A program made the translations under genes and the position numbers. Of a DNA stretch of 6,769 bases, positions 1-6,360 are shown piece by piece. The number at the start of each line of letters is the position of its first letter. The stretch's first letter is position 1. The stretch is from assembly GCA_015258485.1 (NCBI GenBank), contig JABZIF010000055.1, positions 1-6,769 on the forward strand. The letters are read 5' to 3'. The notes under the pieces were generated by a model. That model was given only the letters and a program-made list of their open reading frames with translations, was not told the origin of the DNA and ran no database searches. This DNA is from Atopobiaceae bacterium. GTDB lineage: Bacteria > Actinomycetota > Coriobacteriia > Coriobacteriales > Atopobiaceae.

Positions 1-132
1 AACATCGTAGCGGTTGAGCAGGTCAATGCGTTGTAACTCGGTAATACCAAGAAGATCTTTCACTTCTTTGAGCAGGGCTTTTGCCCCGCCCTCGAAACCC
101 GGTTTTCTTTGGACGTAGACGCGCAGGACCAT
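1..132 (-). CDS. purL: Phosphoribosylformylglycinamidine synthase, N-terminal fragment (runs off the left edge)
   Basis: Only the first 44 codons are inside the window. The peptide opens MVLRVYVQRKPGFEGGAKAL and continues to a LLNRYDV segment. This matches, from memory, the start of the long single-chain PurL of Clostridia and relatives (MVxRVYVEKKPGF... followed by NRYDV). That enzyme converts FGAR to FGAM using ATP and glutamine in purine synthesis. The ATG at 132-130 has a good Shine-Dalgarno (AAAGGTGG, about 138-144) five bases upstream, which supports the start. The gene lies downstream of ecfT in the same direction, but the 135-nt gap holds a possible terminator and a possible promoter, so it is probably a separate unit. 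The catalytic regions are not visible. Identity rests on the N-terminal signature alone. Confidence 0.75.
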   Translation of the reverse strand, partial: MVLRVYVQRKPGFEGGAKALLKEVKDLLGITELQRIDLLNRYDV

Positions 133-176
133 GGGGCCACCTTTCAATGCAAGCCATCAACGCTTTTACTGGCTTT

Positions 177-182
177 ATTGTA
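177..182 (-). promoter_or_regulatory. Possible purL -10 box (TACAAT)
   Basis: On the minus strand TACAAT matches the -10 consensus at five of six positions. It would place the transcript start about 35-40 nt before the purL ATG. No convincing -35 hexamer is found 16-18 nt upstream. A TTGCCA lies too far away, so this is only a weak candidate. Confidence 0.25.
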
Positions 183-244
183 CGTTAAAAAAGTGGCATA
201 TAAGGATTGTGGCAATAAATGAAAAGTGCTTGTAACAGAGCGTT

Positions 245-264
245 AAAAATATACGAAGGTATAT
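245..264 (-). terminator. Possible weak terminator after ecfT
   Basis: Just after the ecfT stop, the minus-strand RNA can form a 6-bp stem AUAUAC/GUAUAU closing a CUUC tetraloop, followed at once by a run of U. The geometry is that of an intrinsic terminator, but the stem is short and almost all A-U, so read-through into purL is plausible. Confidence 0.4.
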
Positions 265-267
265 ACA

Positions 268-1062
268 CTATGCGAGGAAAAACAGTGTGACGATAAAACC
301 GGTGGTTGCTACAAGAGCGCCTATTTCTTTTATGCCAAACGTGGGCTGATGCCAGCGAGTTCTTGGCGCTCCTGCAACATAATGGCGAGCATCAAGTGCT
401 TTAGAGAGGTTATTTGCATGTCGTATTGCGCTGGCAAGCAGAGCAATGATGATAGAAAACGTTGCATGGAGACGTTTTGGAAGAGAACCGGAAGAGACTT
501 CTCCCGCACGAGCTGTTTGTGCTTCAGAAATGACAATTGCATCATTAGCTAAGGTTGGAATGAAACGTAGCATTAGCGAGAAAATCATGGCAATTTCTTT
601 GCCTGGAAGTCCGATTTTTGTTAGTGGTGCACAAGCTGCTCCAAAAGCGTTACCTAGGTCTGTTTGTGTGGTCGTAAGTAGGAGAAGGGCTCCTATGAGA
701 ATTGCCGCCAAAATACGGACGGGATAAAGGAATGCGCTCCAGGCTCCTGTAGAGGTAATGGTAAAAACAGACCACGAGAATATCATTGTTCCTTCTTGAG
801 TTAAAAAGAGGTTAAAAAGAGAAAGAACAATAAGGAGCCAAGCAACAGGAATAATTGATGCAAGAACTTGTTTAACAGGAACTCGAGCAAGTGCAAGGAG
901 TACAAGTACGCTTATGCAGAGGAATGCAAGCTGAAAAGTGTTCCTTACAAAAAATGTTGACACCATAAGAAAGAGTGCACAGAGACATTTGACGTTTGGA
1001 TTGAGCTTGTGGAGGACTGAATCAGCGTGATAGTACTGGCCAACAGAGATTTTAAGCGCCAT
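268..1062 (-). CDS. ecfT: ECF transporter transmembrane coupling protein EcfT
   Basis: This is the membrane scaffold of an energy-coupling-factor importer. It links the two ATPase domains of EcfA to the substrate-binding S component. The chosen product has 264 aa and begins MALKISVGQYYHADSVLHKL, the typical EcfT opening (GQYxxxDSxxHxLxPxxK). An upstream ATG at 1098 would add 12 residues but is out of family register. The ATG at 1062 has a perfect AAGGAGG eight bases upstream. Hydrophobic segments lie at about 24-38, 43-60, 64-88, 108-132 and 243-263. The cytoplasmic coupling region (about 150-230) carries the two family arginine motifs, here AQTARAGEV (R185) and ALDARHY (R226). The usual form is Ala-Arg-Gly, and in both places the glycine is replaced (Ala and His). 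The gene overlaps the end of ecfA by 11 nt and is last in the ribU-ecfA-ecfT operon. Family assignment is secure. Partner specificity is inferred from the operon. Confidence 0.93.
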   Translation of the reverse strand: MALKISVGQYYHADSVLHKLNPNVKCLCALFLMVSTFFVRNTFQLAFLCISVLVLLALARVPVKQVLASIIPVAWLLIVLSLFNLFLTQEGTMIFSWSVFTITSTGAWSAFLYPVRILAAILIGALLLLTTTQTDLGNAFGAACAPLTKIGLPGKEIAMIFSLMLRFIPTLANDAIVISEAQTARAGEVSSGSLPKRLHATFSIIIALLASAIRHANNLSKALDARHYVAGAPRTRWHQPTFGIKEIGALVATTGFIVTLFFLA

Positions 1063-2968
1063 GTTGAGAACCTCCTTGTTTGAGGTCTTTCTCGTCATGT
1101 GGTGTATATGAGTGGGAAAGATGGGCCAAGAGCGTGTGAGTCAATTCGTCTAATGTTAGCGGCTTACCAAGATTAATCTTTGTTTTTTGAGATAGATAGT
1201 GAGCCCATGCAAGAGCCTGCGGAATTCCAAGTCCCGTAGCATGAAGTCGTGATTGAGATACTTTAGTAAAGGCGGTCTTAGGAGGTCCTGAGAAAATTAC
1301 AGTGCCATGATCTAGCAGTATTAAGTGGTCTGCTAGAACAGCATCATCCATTGAATGAGTAATTTCGATAATGGTGCAATTACGTTTTTTTATTAATGAA
1401 ATAATCGTTCGTAGTTTATTGCAAAAATAGGGGTCAAGTCCAGCAGTTGGTTCATCAAGGACAAGAATTTTTGGTTGCATGGCAAGAACACCGGCAAGTG
1501 CACAAAGTCGTTGTTGGCCGCCTGAAAGTTCAAAAGGGGAAGCATCTTTTTTGCTGGTAAGACCCACAAGCTCAATTGCTCTATCTACTGCGTTTTTAAT
1601 TTCAGATTTAGAAAATCCTAGATTGGTTGGACCAAACGCAATGTCTTCATAAACGGTTTGAGCAAAAAGTTGCCGTTCAGGGTGTTGCATAACATAGCCC
1701 ACAACCCCGTGAAGTGTGCGTTGGTTTTGTTTTTGATTTGTATCAAGTCCAGCTACCGTAAGAGAACCCGTATCGGGAATATCAAGTGCACAAATGAGCC
1801 GTGCAAGTGTTGATTTTCCTGAACCAGTAGGGCCGATAATGGCTGTATGCTGGCCTTGTCCTATTTTAAAAGAGACATTATTGAGCACCTGTTTATGGTA
1901 AGCAAATGAGATATGCTTTGCTTTAATCGCAGGGTCAGTTGCAACGTCTGGTGAATAGTTAGCCTCCGAAGTACCTGTTGAATACTTTACAGCTTGAGAA
2001 GTAGCATTGTTTTGTAAGGTGCATTCTTCTGCGTGTACAGTTTGTGGGTTTAGTATCTTAGCCAACTGGCTTGCAATAAGAGGTGGCTGAGACGTGTATT
2101 CTAATTTAATTCCATTTTTATTTAGAAGTGATGAGATTTTATAGGCAAACGGTTCATCAAGATGGAGCTGCTCAATAAGGTCTGTCTGTTTAAAGAAATC
2201 TTTGGGATCTCCTTCAAAAGCAACTTTGCCAGCATTAAGCGCAATAACGTGGTCTGCGGAGATAACCTCATTCATAAAGTGTGTTATGTGAACAACTGTT
2301 TTCTTGGCAGTGCGAAGATTCTTAACTAAGCTCATAACATTGTGTCTTCGTTTGACATCAAGTGATGCTGACGGTTCGTCAAGGACTAGAAGTTGTGGCT
2401 TCATGACTAATGCGCCAGAAATGGCTACACGTTGTTGTTGTCCACCAGAGAGTAGTTGGGGATTATCGAGAGCAAATGGAGCGAGAGAGCCTTTTTCAAG
2501 TTGTTCCTGTACAAGCGGGGTAATTTGTTCGCAAGGTACTTGTAGGTTTTCTAATCCAAAGGCAATATCATCTTCAACGATGCTGTTTATTATTTGATCT
2601 TCAGGATTTTGGAATACAAGGCCAAGCTGTGTACGTATTTGCTTATATGCTTCAAAGTCTACATGTCCATCTGCTACCACGCAGGTATCAAAAAATGTTA
2701 CCGTTCCTGCATCAGGAGCAGTGAGTCCAGAAAGAATTGAAGCAACTGTAGACTTTCCAGATCCGTTTGCCCCTACAATGCACGTTCTTTTTCCAGAGGG
2801 AATGGAAAAAGAAATATGATCGAGTGCGTAAACTCCTTTGGTGTATTCATAGGTTACGTCTAAAAGCGATGCGGCAACTGAGAAATCTTTCTGTGAAGAA
2901 AGCGTATCCTGTTGGGCATTGCTTTGAGAGATAACGTGGTTGTCACTAGTGTTCGTAGAGTTCACCAC
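1052..2968 (-). CDS. ecfA: Energy-coupling factor ATPase EcfA, two ABC domains fused in one chain
   Basis: This is the ATP-hydrolysing engine of the ECF importer, with the usual EcfA1/EcfA2 pair joined as one 638-aa protein. Domain 1 spans about 31-270: Walker A GANGSGKST 66-74, Q-loop Q120, signature LSGGQ 173-177, Walker B LLVLDE ending at E198, D-loop SASLD and switch His230. Domain 2 spans about 346-600: Walker A GPTGSGKST 379-387, Q428, signature LSGGQ 481-485, Walker B ILVLDE ending at E506, D-loop TAGLD and His538. All ATPase residues are intact in both halves, so two active sites are expected. A polar linker of about 70 residues joins them, and a hydrophilic tail of about 30 residues precedes domain 1. 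The start is GTG (a second GTG follows directly), 4 nt after the ribU stop and without a clear Shine-Dalgarno, which suggests translational coupling to ribU. No better start lies before domain 1. Confidence 0.95.
   Translation of the reverse strand: MVNSTNTSDNHVISQSNAQQDTLSSQKDFSVAASLLDVTYEYTKGVYALDHISFSIPSGKRTCIVGANGSGKSTVASILSGLTAPDAGTVTFFDTCVVADGHVDFEAYKQIRTQLGLVFQNPEDQIINSIVEDDIAFGLENLQVPCEQITPLVQEQLEKGSLAPFALDNPQLLSGGQQQRVAISGALVMKPQLLVLDEPSASLDVKRRHNVMSLVKNLRTAKKTVVHITHFMNEVISADHVIALNAGKVAFEGDPKDFFKQTDLIEQLHLDEPFAYKISSLLNKNGIKLEYTSQPPLIASQLAKILNPQTVHAEECTLQNNATSQAVKYSTGTSEANYSPDVATDPAIKAKHISFAYHKQVLNNVSFKIGQGQHTAIIGPTGSGKSTLARLICALDIPDTGSLTVAGLDTNQKQNQRTLHGVVGYVMQHPERQLFAQTVYEDIAFGPTNLGFSKSEIKNAVDRAIELVGLTSKKDASPFELSGGQQRLCALAGVLAMQPKILVLDEPTAGLDPYFCNKLRTIISLIKKRNCTIIEITHSMDDAVLADHLILLDHGTVIFSGPPKTAFTKVSQSRLHATGLGIPQALAWAHYLSQKTKINLGKPLTLDELTHTLLAHLSHSYTPHDEKDLKQGGSQHGA
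1071..1077 (-). promoter_or_regulatory. Strong ecfT ribosome binding site inside the ecfA 3' end
   Basis: AAGGAGG on the minus strand, eight bases before the ATG at 1062, lies within the last codons of ecfA (Lys-Gln-Gly-Gly). It decides the ecfT start against the in-frame ATG at 1098. It also implies that ecfT can be initiated independently, despite the overlap. Confidence 0.85.
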
Positions 2969-2972
2969 GATT

Positions 2973-3554
2973 TTATTGTTCGCTTTCTTTTAAGCTTTTA
3001 AAGAGAGACGATGCAGAGTTTACCAAAAGAGTAAAAATGACACTGTTTATTACTACTTTTACAACGTTAAATGGAAGAAGTGCAGGTAAAATGAGCGATC
3101 CTACTGCTTCAACACTCATACCAGTGTAGATAGGAGTAACTACAAGATTGCCAAGAATACATGCGACAACGCTGATGACACTACCTATAATCAATGCAAG
3201 TATGAGCTGTTTGGTTTTCTCGACATGGTTATACACTACACAAGAAACAGGAAGTACATACGTGAGCGTGGCGAGAATTGCCATAAGAGTCCCGTAGATT
3301 CCAGACTCAGTGGTGAGGTGTAAGAGATAAGGCAATGTAGAAACAACTGCGCCTGCAGCAGGTCCATACGTAACGCCAGCAAGCAGCGCAAAGATACCTG
3401 AAGGGTCATATTTTAAAAACGTTACACCTGGAATGATAGGGAATTGCAACACCATAGTACTAATCGCAGACGCTGCGCATAGCATGGCGAGAATAGCAAT
3501 CTTTTTTGTTGACCAACCATTTGATGACGTGGTTGTTGCATGAGAAGAAGACAT
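2973..3554 (-). CDS. ribU: Riboflavin ECF transporter S component (RibU-like)
   Basis: This is a small membrane protein (193 aa) that binds the vitamin and docks on EcfA-EcfT for uptake. About six hydrophobic segments are visible, at roughly 17-37, 53-75, 84-106, 116-139, 148-165 and 166-185. The first contains an AxxxA motif (A23 to A27), the type of surface S components use to contact EcfT. The FLKYDPSG stretch (46-53) and PFNVVKVVINS (161-171) resemble the conserved RibU elements FLKYDFSD and LPFNLIKxxxNS. The open frame runs back to 3644, but those codons lie inside the FMN riboswitch. The ATG at 3554, preceded by GGAG, is the real start. Riboflavin specificity follows from the riboswitch plus the RibU-like motifs. 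FMN-responsive control alone does not exclude a related flavin or precursor. It is the first gene of the operon with ecfA and ecfT. Confidence 0.88.
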   Translation of the reverse strand: MSSSHATTTSSNGWSTKKIAILAMLCAASAISTMVLQFPIIPGVTFLKYDPSGIFALLAGVTYGPAAGAVVSTLPYLLHLTTESGIYGTLMAILATLTYVLPVSCVVYNHVEKTKQLILALIIGSVISVVACILGNLVVTPIYTGMSVEAVGSLILPALLPFNVVKVVINSVIFTLLVNSASSLFKSLKESEQ

Positions 3555-3559
3555 ATATT

Positions 3560-3563
3560 CTCC
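3560..3563 (-). promoter_or_regulatory. ribU ribosome binding site directly abutting riboswitch helix P1
   Basis: GGAG on the minus strand lies five bases before the ATG at 3554. It begins on the base right after the last nucleotide of the P1 closing helix (3564). It fixes the ribU start and is the likely point of control. Confidence 0.75.
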
Positions 3564-3719
3564 GTTTCTTACATCCGGACTATACCGTTGGTCCTGGAAT
3601 CTCACCAGGTCAACCGCTTTTGCGGCTCGCGGACTTGATGGCATCTTGAACGAGGTTGTTATAAACCTTGAAGTTCGGCCAGGTTACCGCCAGTAGGGAA
3701 TTGCACCCATCCCTGAAAC
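3564..3719 (-). promoter_or_regulatory. FMN riboswitch (RFN element)
   Basis: The minus-strand leader carries the RFN consensus in order. P1 is GUUUC (3719-3715) pairing with GAAAC (3568-3564). P2 is the AGGGAUGGGUGCAAUUCCCU block followed by ACUGGCGGU. A long variable P3 hairpin contains nested pairings UGGC/GCCA, GAAC/GUUC and AGGUU/AACCU. Next come CCGCGAGC, a P4 extension CCGC-AAAA-GCGG, P5 as CCUGG/CCAGG around UGAGAUU, and P6 as GGAC/GUCC with the invariant GGUAUAGUCCGGAUG end. FMN binding should stabilise P1 and repress the downstream riboflavin importer. No terminator hairpin with a U-run lies between aptamer and start codon, so the expression platform is probably translational. Recognition is by sequence pattern and hand-checked pairing, and the match is very strong. 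Confidence 0.96.
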
Positions 3720-3731
3720 ATGACGATACGT

Positions 3732-3760
3732 ACTATAGCAGAGTTAACATTTTATGTATG
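3732..3760 (-). promoter_or_regulatory. Promoter of the ribU-ecfA-ecfT operon (extended -10)
   Basis: On the minus strand the -10 box is TATAGT (3737-3732), preceded by TGC, which gives an extended -10. A weak -35, CATACA (3760-3755), sits 17 nt upstream. Transcription would start near 3725-3727, only a few bases before riboswitch helix P1. That placement supports the call. Confidence 0.65.
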
Positions 3761-3823
3761 TTAGCGTCTGCTAATGTGTATTTTTTAATTGCAATATACA
3801 TGTTTGCGTTTTCTTGGATGTTT

Positions 3824-3852
3824 TTGACTCAAACGAGGAAGAAATGTAGTGT
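3824..3852 (+). promoter_or_regulatory. Possible murB promoter
   Basis: TTGACT (3824-3829) matches the -35 consensus at five of six positions, but 17 nt downstream lies only a poor -10 (TAGTGT, 3847-3852). A better -10-like TAAAAT (3889-3894) lacks a properly spaced -35. MurB must have a promoter between 3738 and 3910, but its exact place is not settled. Confidence 0.25.
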
Positions 3853-3926
3853 CATACGCGTTTTGCTCATGGAATGTATGAAGTACAGTAAAATAGTAAT
3901 AGTAATTGTCTTAAGGAGCGTGTTAC

Positions 3927-4853
3927 ATGTCTGAAAGTGGCTATGACTTACAAAGCCTGGCCGGAAAGCTTTGCTCAATTATTGGTGAAGAGAACGTACT
4001 GGTAGGCGAGCCAATGAGCGAGCACACAACATTTAAGGTCGGTGGACCTGCTGATTTGTATGTGATTCCTGACGATCCTGATGAGGTTAAAGAAACTCTC
4101 CTCGCGGTTAAAGACGCAGAAGCTCCTTATTTTATTCTTGGCTACGGTTCTGATCTGCTTGTTTCTGATGCGGGTTATCGTGGCGTCATCATTGCTATTG
4201 CTGATGGTATGAGTGGCGTAAGCGTTGATGACACTGAGATGACTTGTCAGGCTGGTGTAGGCCTTAAAGAGGCATCGGAGATGGCATGTGAGCTAGACCT
4301 TTCTGGACTTGAGTTTGCCTGTGGCATTCCAGGTTCTGTGGGAGGCGCATGCTTTATGAACGCAGGCGCTTACGACGGTTGTATTGCTGATGTCCTTAAG
4401 TCGGTTCGTGTCTTACAGACAGATGGGACTTTTGCTACTTATGATGTCTCTGAGCTTGATTTAGGTTATCGGCATAGTAGGATTGCTGATGAAGGCATGA
4501 TTGTGCTTTCTGCTACATTTAATCTTCACCGTGGAGATGGACAGAAGATTCGTCAGAAGATGGATGAGTTTACTAGAGCTCGCAGAGAAAAGCAGCCGCT
4601 TGAATTACCATCTGCTGGTTCAACTTTTAAGCGTCCTGAAGGATATTATGTAGGAAAGCTCGTTACTGATGCAGGTCTTAAAGGCTATCGTTTTGGTGGC
4701 GCTGGGGTTTCTGATAAGCATGCGGGATTTGTGGTCAATTACGATAATGCTACAGCTGCTGATATTCATGCAGTTATTGAGCATGTCCAATCTGAGGTAA
4801 AACGTCAGTTTAATGTTGAGTTACACCCAGAGGTAAGATTTTTAGGCGAGTAA
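3927..4853 (+). CDS. murB: UDP-N-acetylenolpyruvoylglucosamine reductase MurB
   Basis: This cytoplasmic flavoenzyme reduces UDP-GlcNAc-enolpyruvate to UDP-MurNAc with NADPH, the second committed step of peptidoglycan synthesis. The 308-aa product shows the opening HTTFKVGGPAD (33-43), the FAD-binding GYGSDLLVSD (72-81) and GIPGSVGGACFMNAGAYDG (133-151). It also shows GYRHS with the substrate Arg182, AGSTFKRP with the proton-donor Ser232, and the C-terminal HPEVRFLGE with Glu302. Length and absence of the E. coli-type tyrosine loop fit the shorter type II MurB of Gram-positives. One departure is Asp76, where the FAD loop usually reads GSN. The ATG has AAGGAG (3913-3918) eight bases upstream. 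The gene is divergent from the FMN-riboswitch operon. MurB itself uses FAD, but nothing in the sequence shows that the two are co-regulated. Confidence 0.96.
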   Translation: MSESGYDLQSLAGKLCSIIGEENVLVGEPMSEHTTFKVGGPADLYVIPDDPDEVKETLLAVKDAEAPYFILGYGSDLLVSDAGYRGVIIAIADGMSGVSVDDTEMTCQAGVGLKEASEMACELDLSGLEFACGIPGSVGGACFMNAGAYDGCIADVLKSVRVLQTDGTFATYDVSELDLGYRHSRIADEGMIVLSATFNLHRGDGQKIRQKMDEFTRARREKQPLELPSAGSTFKRPEGYYVGKLVTDAGLKGYRFGGAGVSDKHAGFVVNYDNATAADIHAVIEHVQSEVKRQFNVELHPEVRFLGE

Positions 4854-4861
4854 TACATCAA

Positions 4862-4877
4862 GCATGTTTTTATATGC
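4862..4877. terminator. Weak hairpin between convergent murB and pfp
   Basis: The 42-nt gap between the two stop codons holds a small dyad, GCATG/TATGC, with a six-base loop. On the plus strand it is followed by GGTTTT. The stem is only 4-5 bp and the U-run is poor, so it may not be the real terminator. No better one is seen for either gene. Confidence 0.2.
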
Positions 4878-4895
4878 GGTTTTGGGTGGATATAT

Positions 4896-6191
4896 TTATT
4901 GCAGCGATGCTAAGAAATGGGGAAGTTCATCAAATGTGATTGGCTCTTCTGCGCCTGCAACAAGAGGGCGCAGATAGGTTAGCATTTGTTCTGAAACATT
5001 GAATCCATCTTGAGAAATCATTTTTCTTGGAATATGTTTTACTTTGTTGGCAACCTCACTCACAAGAGTAGTACGAATCTCTGTTGTGTAGGGGGTATTG
5101 CTTAAGCGATGAATACCTACCATAACACCAGTTTTACCCTCGATGAGTGCGCACACTCCTGCACTTCCAAGAGCTTCTGCTTCGTCTAGGTCAGTCTTAC
5201 TTGCTGCATGAGATGCGCAGCGCTGTAGCGTGTTGAGTTCTATACCACGAGATTTGACATGAAGATGTGTTTTAATCAGCTGCGATAAATACTGAGCTGT
5301 TCCAGATTGTGCTGCAAGGTGACCAAAAGTATCCGTAGAAACAGTAGAAGCATCAAAAAGGAAGCTGCCGTCTATGTGATGAATTCCTTCACTCACTACG
5401 ATAATCACGTTGTTTTTCTCGTCAAGACGTTGTTCTATACGTTTGAGTAAGGTTGCTTCATTAAGGGGAATCTCTGGGAGAAGAATAAAGTCTGGCGCGC
5501 TACCACAGATATCTTTGGAAAGCACACTAGATGCAGTTAACCATCCAGCGTCTCTACCCATGGCTTCAATAAATGTTACATTTTTGGTGTTGTAGACACC
5601 ACCATCGCATGTGAGTTCGGCGGTTACCATTGCAACAAAGCGAGCGGCGCTGCCAAAACCTGGCGTATGGTCAGTTCCCTCTAAATCATTATCGATAGTT
5701 TTTGGTACGCCAGCTACACGGATATTGCTGTTTATCTGAGCAAAGTAGGAGGCAAGCTTGTTTGTTGTGTCCATAGAGTCGTTGCCGCCAATGTAGAGAA
5801 TTGCGTCAACGTTATGTTCTGCAAGACGTTTGGATATTTGCTGGTAGATGTTTATCTGTGAGCTATCAGATAGATCTGGGAGTTTGAATCGGCAGCTACC
5901 AAGCCAGCATGAAGGAGTTTTTCTGAGAAGCTGAAGGTTTTTCTCGCCGCATGGTGAAAGGCGAGTGGCATAAATATCTTGGACAGAGGACTGCAATAGC
6001 GTTTTGGTAAGATTGACTACCTGTCCATCAAGAAAGCCTTGGATTCCGTTTTGCATGCCAAGGACTTGGATTCCGTTTGTATGAGCTTCTCGGATTATAC
6101 CTGCTAGAGAAGCATTTATTGCTGCAGTTGGGCCGCCTGATTGTCCGACAAGAAGAGTGTGCATTGCTTTGGAATTTTGTTTTATTTGCAT
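4896..6191 (-). CDS. pfp: Phosphofructokinase, pyrophosphate-dependent type
   Basis: This glycolytic enzyme phosphorylates fructose-6-phosphate to the 1,6-bisphosphate. The 431-aa chain shows GQSGGPTAAINAS (16-28), GGNDSMDT (135-142), PKTIDND (163-169) with catalytic Asp167, MGRDAGW (211-217), VSEGI (266-270) and RCASHAASKTDLDEAEALG (324-342). Two positions point to PPi rather than ATP as phosphoryl donor. The loop is GGNDS, not the ATP-type GGDGS, and Lys164 in PKTIDND replaces the Gly of PGTIDND. With PPi the reaction is reversible. The donor is inferred from these residues; only an assay would prove it. The start ATG at 6191 has GAGG five bases upstream. A Met at residue 10, nearer the family start, has no ribosome binding site. 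The gene is convergent with murB and lies downstream of enolase, separated by 490 nt. Confidence 0.93.
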   Translation of the reverse strand: MQIKQNSKAMHTLLVGQSGGPTAAINASLAGIIREAHTNGIQVLGMQNGIQGFLDGQVVNLTKTLLQSSVQDIYATRLSPCGEKNLQLLRKTPSCWLGSCRFKLPDLSDSSQINIYQQISKRLAEHNVDAILYIGGNDSMDTTNKLASYFAQINSNIRVAGVPKTIDNDLEGTDHTPGFGSAARFVAMVTAELTCDGGVYNTKNVTFIEAMGRDAGWLTASSVLSKDICGSAPDFILLPEIPLNEATLLKRIEQRLDEKNNVIIVVSEGIHHIDGSFLFDASTVSTDTFGHLAAQSGTAQYLSQLIKTHLHVKSRGIELNTLQRCASHAASKTDLDEAEALGSAGVCALIEGKTGVMVGIHRLSNTPYTTEIRTTLVSEVANKVKHIPRKMISQDGFNVSEQMLTYLRPLVAGAEEPITFDELPHFLASLQ

Positions 6192-6230
6192 TGACGGCCT
6201 CGCATTTTTCTCGCAAGTTTTAGCGTCTTA

Positions 6231-6236
6231 AGTATA
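6231..6236 (-). promoter_or_regulatory. Possible pfp -10 box (TATACT)
   Basis: TATACT on the minus strand matches the -10 consensus at five of six positions and would give a leader of about 33 nt before the pfp ATG. The spaced -35 (GATAAA) is poor. A second -10-like TATAGT lies about 15 nt further upstream. One of these is likely, but neither is firm. Confidence 0.3.
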
Positions 6237-6360
6237 GCTTGTTGAACTATATCTTTATCTTTGAGCCTTTGAAAGTTGTCATACTTTTGAGGAATCTTAC
6301 GAGAAGTACAGTAACGCCCGACAGGAGCTTAACAGAGGTATGGAAGTGTACGGCAGAAAT

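Noticed and set aside
193..214. GTGGCA direct repeat (193-198 and 209-214) ahead of purL
   Set aside because: It is only six bases in two copies, easily due to chance, and matches no purine operator that I recognise.
1063..1098. Upstream ATG of ecfT adding 12 residues
   Set aside because: The family start motif begins at the ATG at 1062, which has a perfect AAGGAGG. The upstream start lies deeper in ecfA and fits no family N-terminus.
2304..2597. 97-codon plus-strand frame opposite ecfA
   Set aside because: It lies antisense to the conserved first ABC domain. The cysteine-rich, arginine-rich content is a typical shadow product.
3555..3644. N-terminal extension of ribU by 30 codons to an ATG at 3644
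   Set aside because: The extension lies inside the conserved FMN riboswitch, is not hydrophobic or RibU-like, and a better start with GGAG exists at 3554.
3668..3934. 88-codon plus-strand frame between ribU and murB
   Set aside because: It begins within the riboswitch on the opposite strand, runs through both promoters into the murB start and has no recognisable protein features.
6028..6216. 62-codon minus-strand frame overlapping the pfp start
   Set aside because: It is an out-of-frame shadow of pfp with low-complexity basic sequence and no family resemblance.
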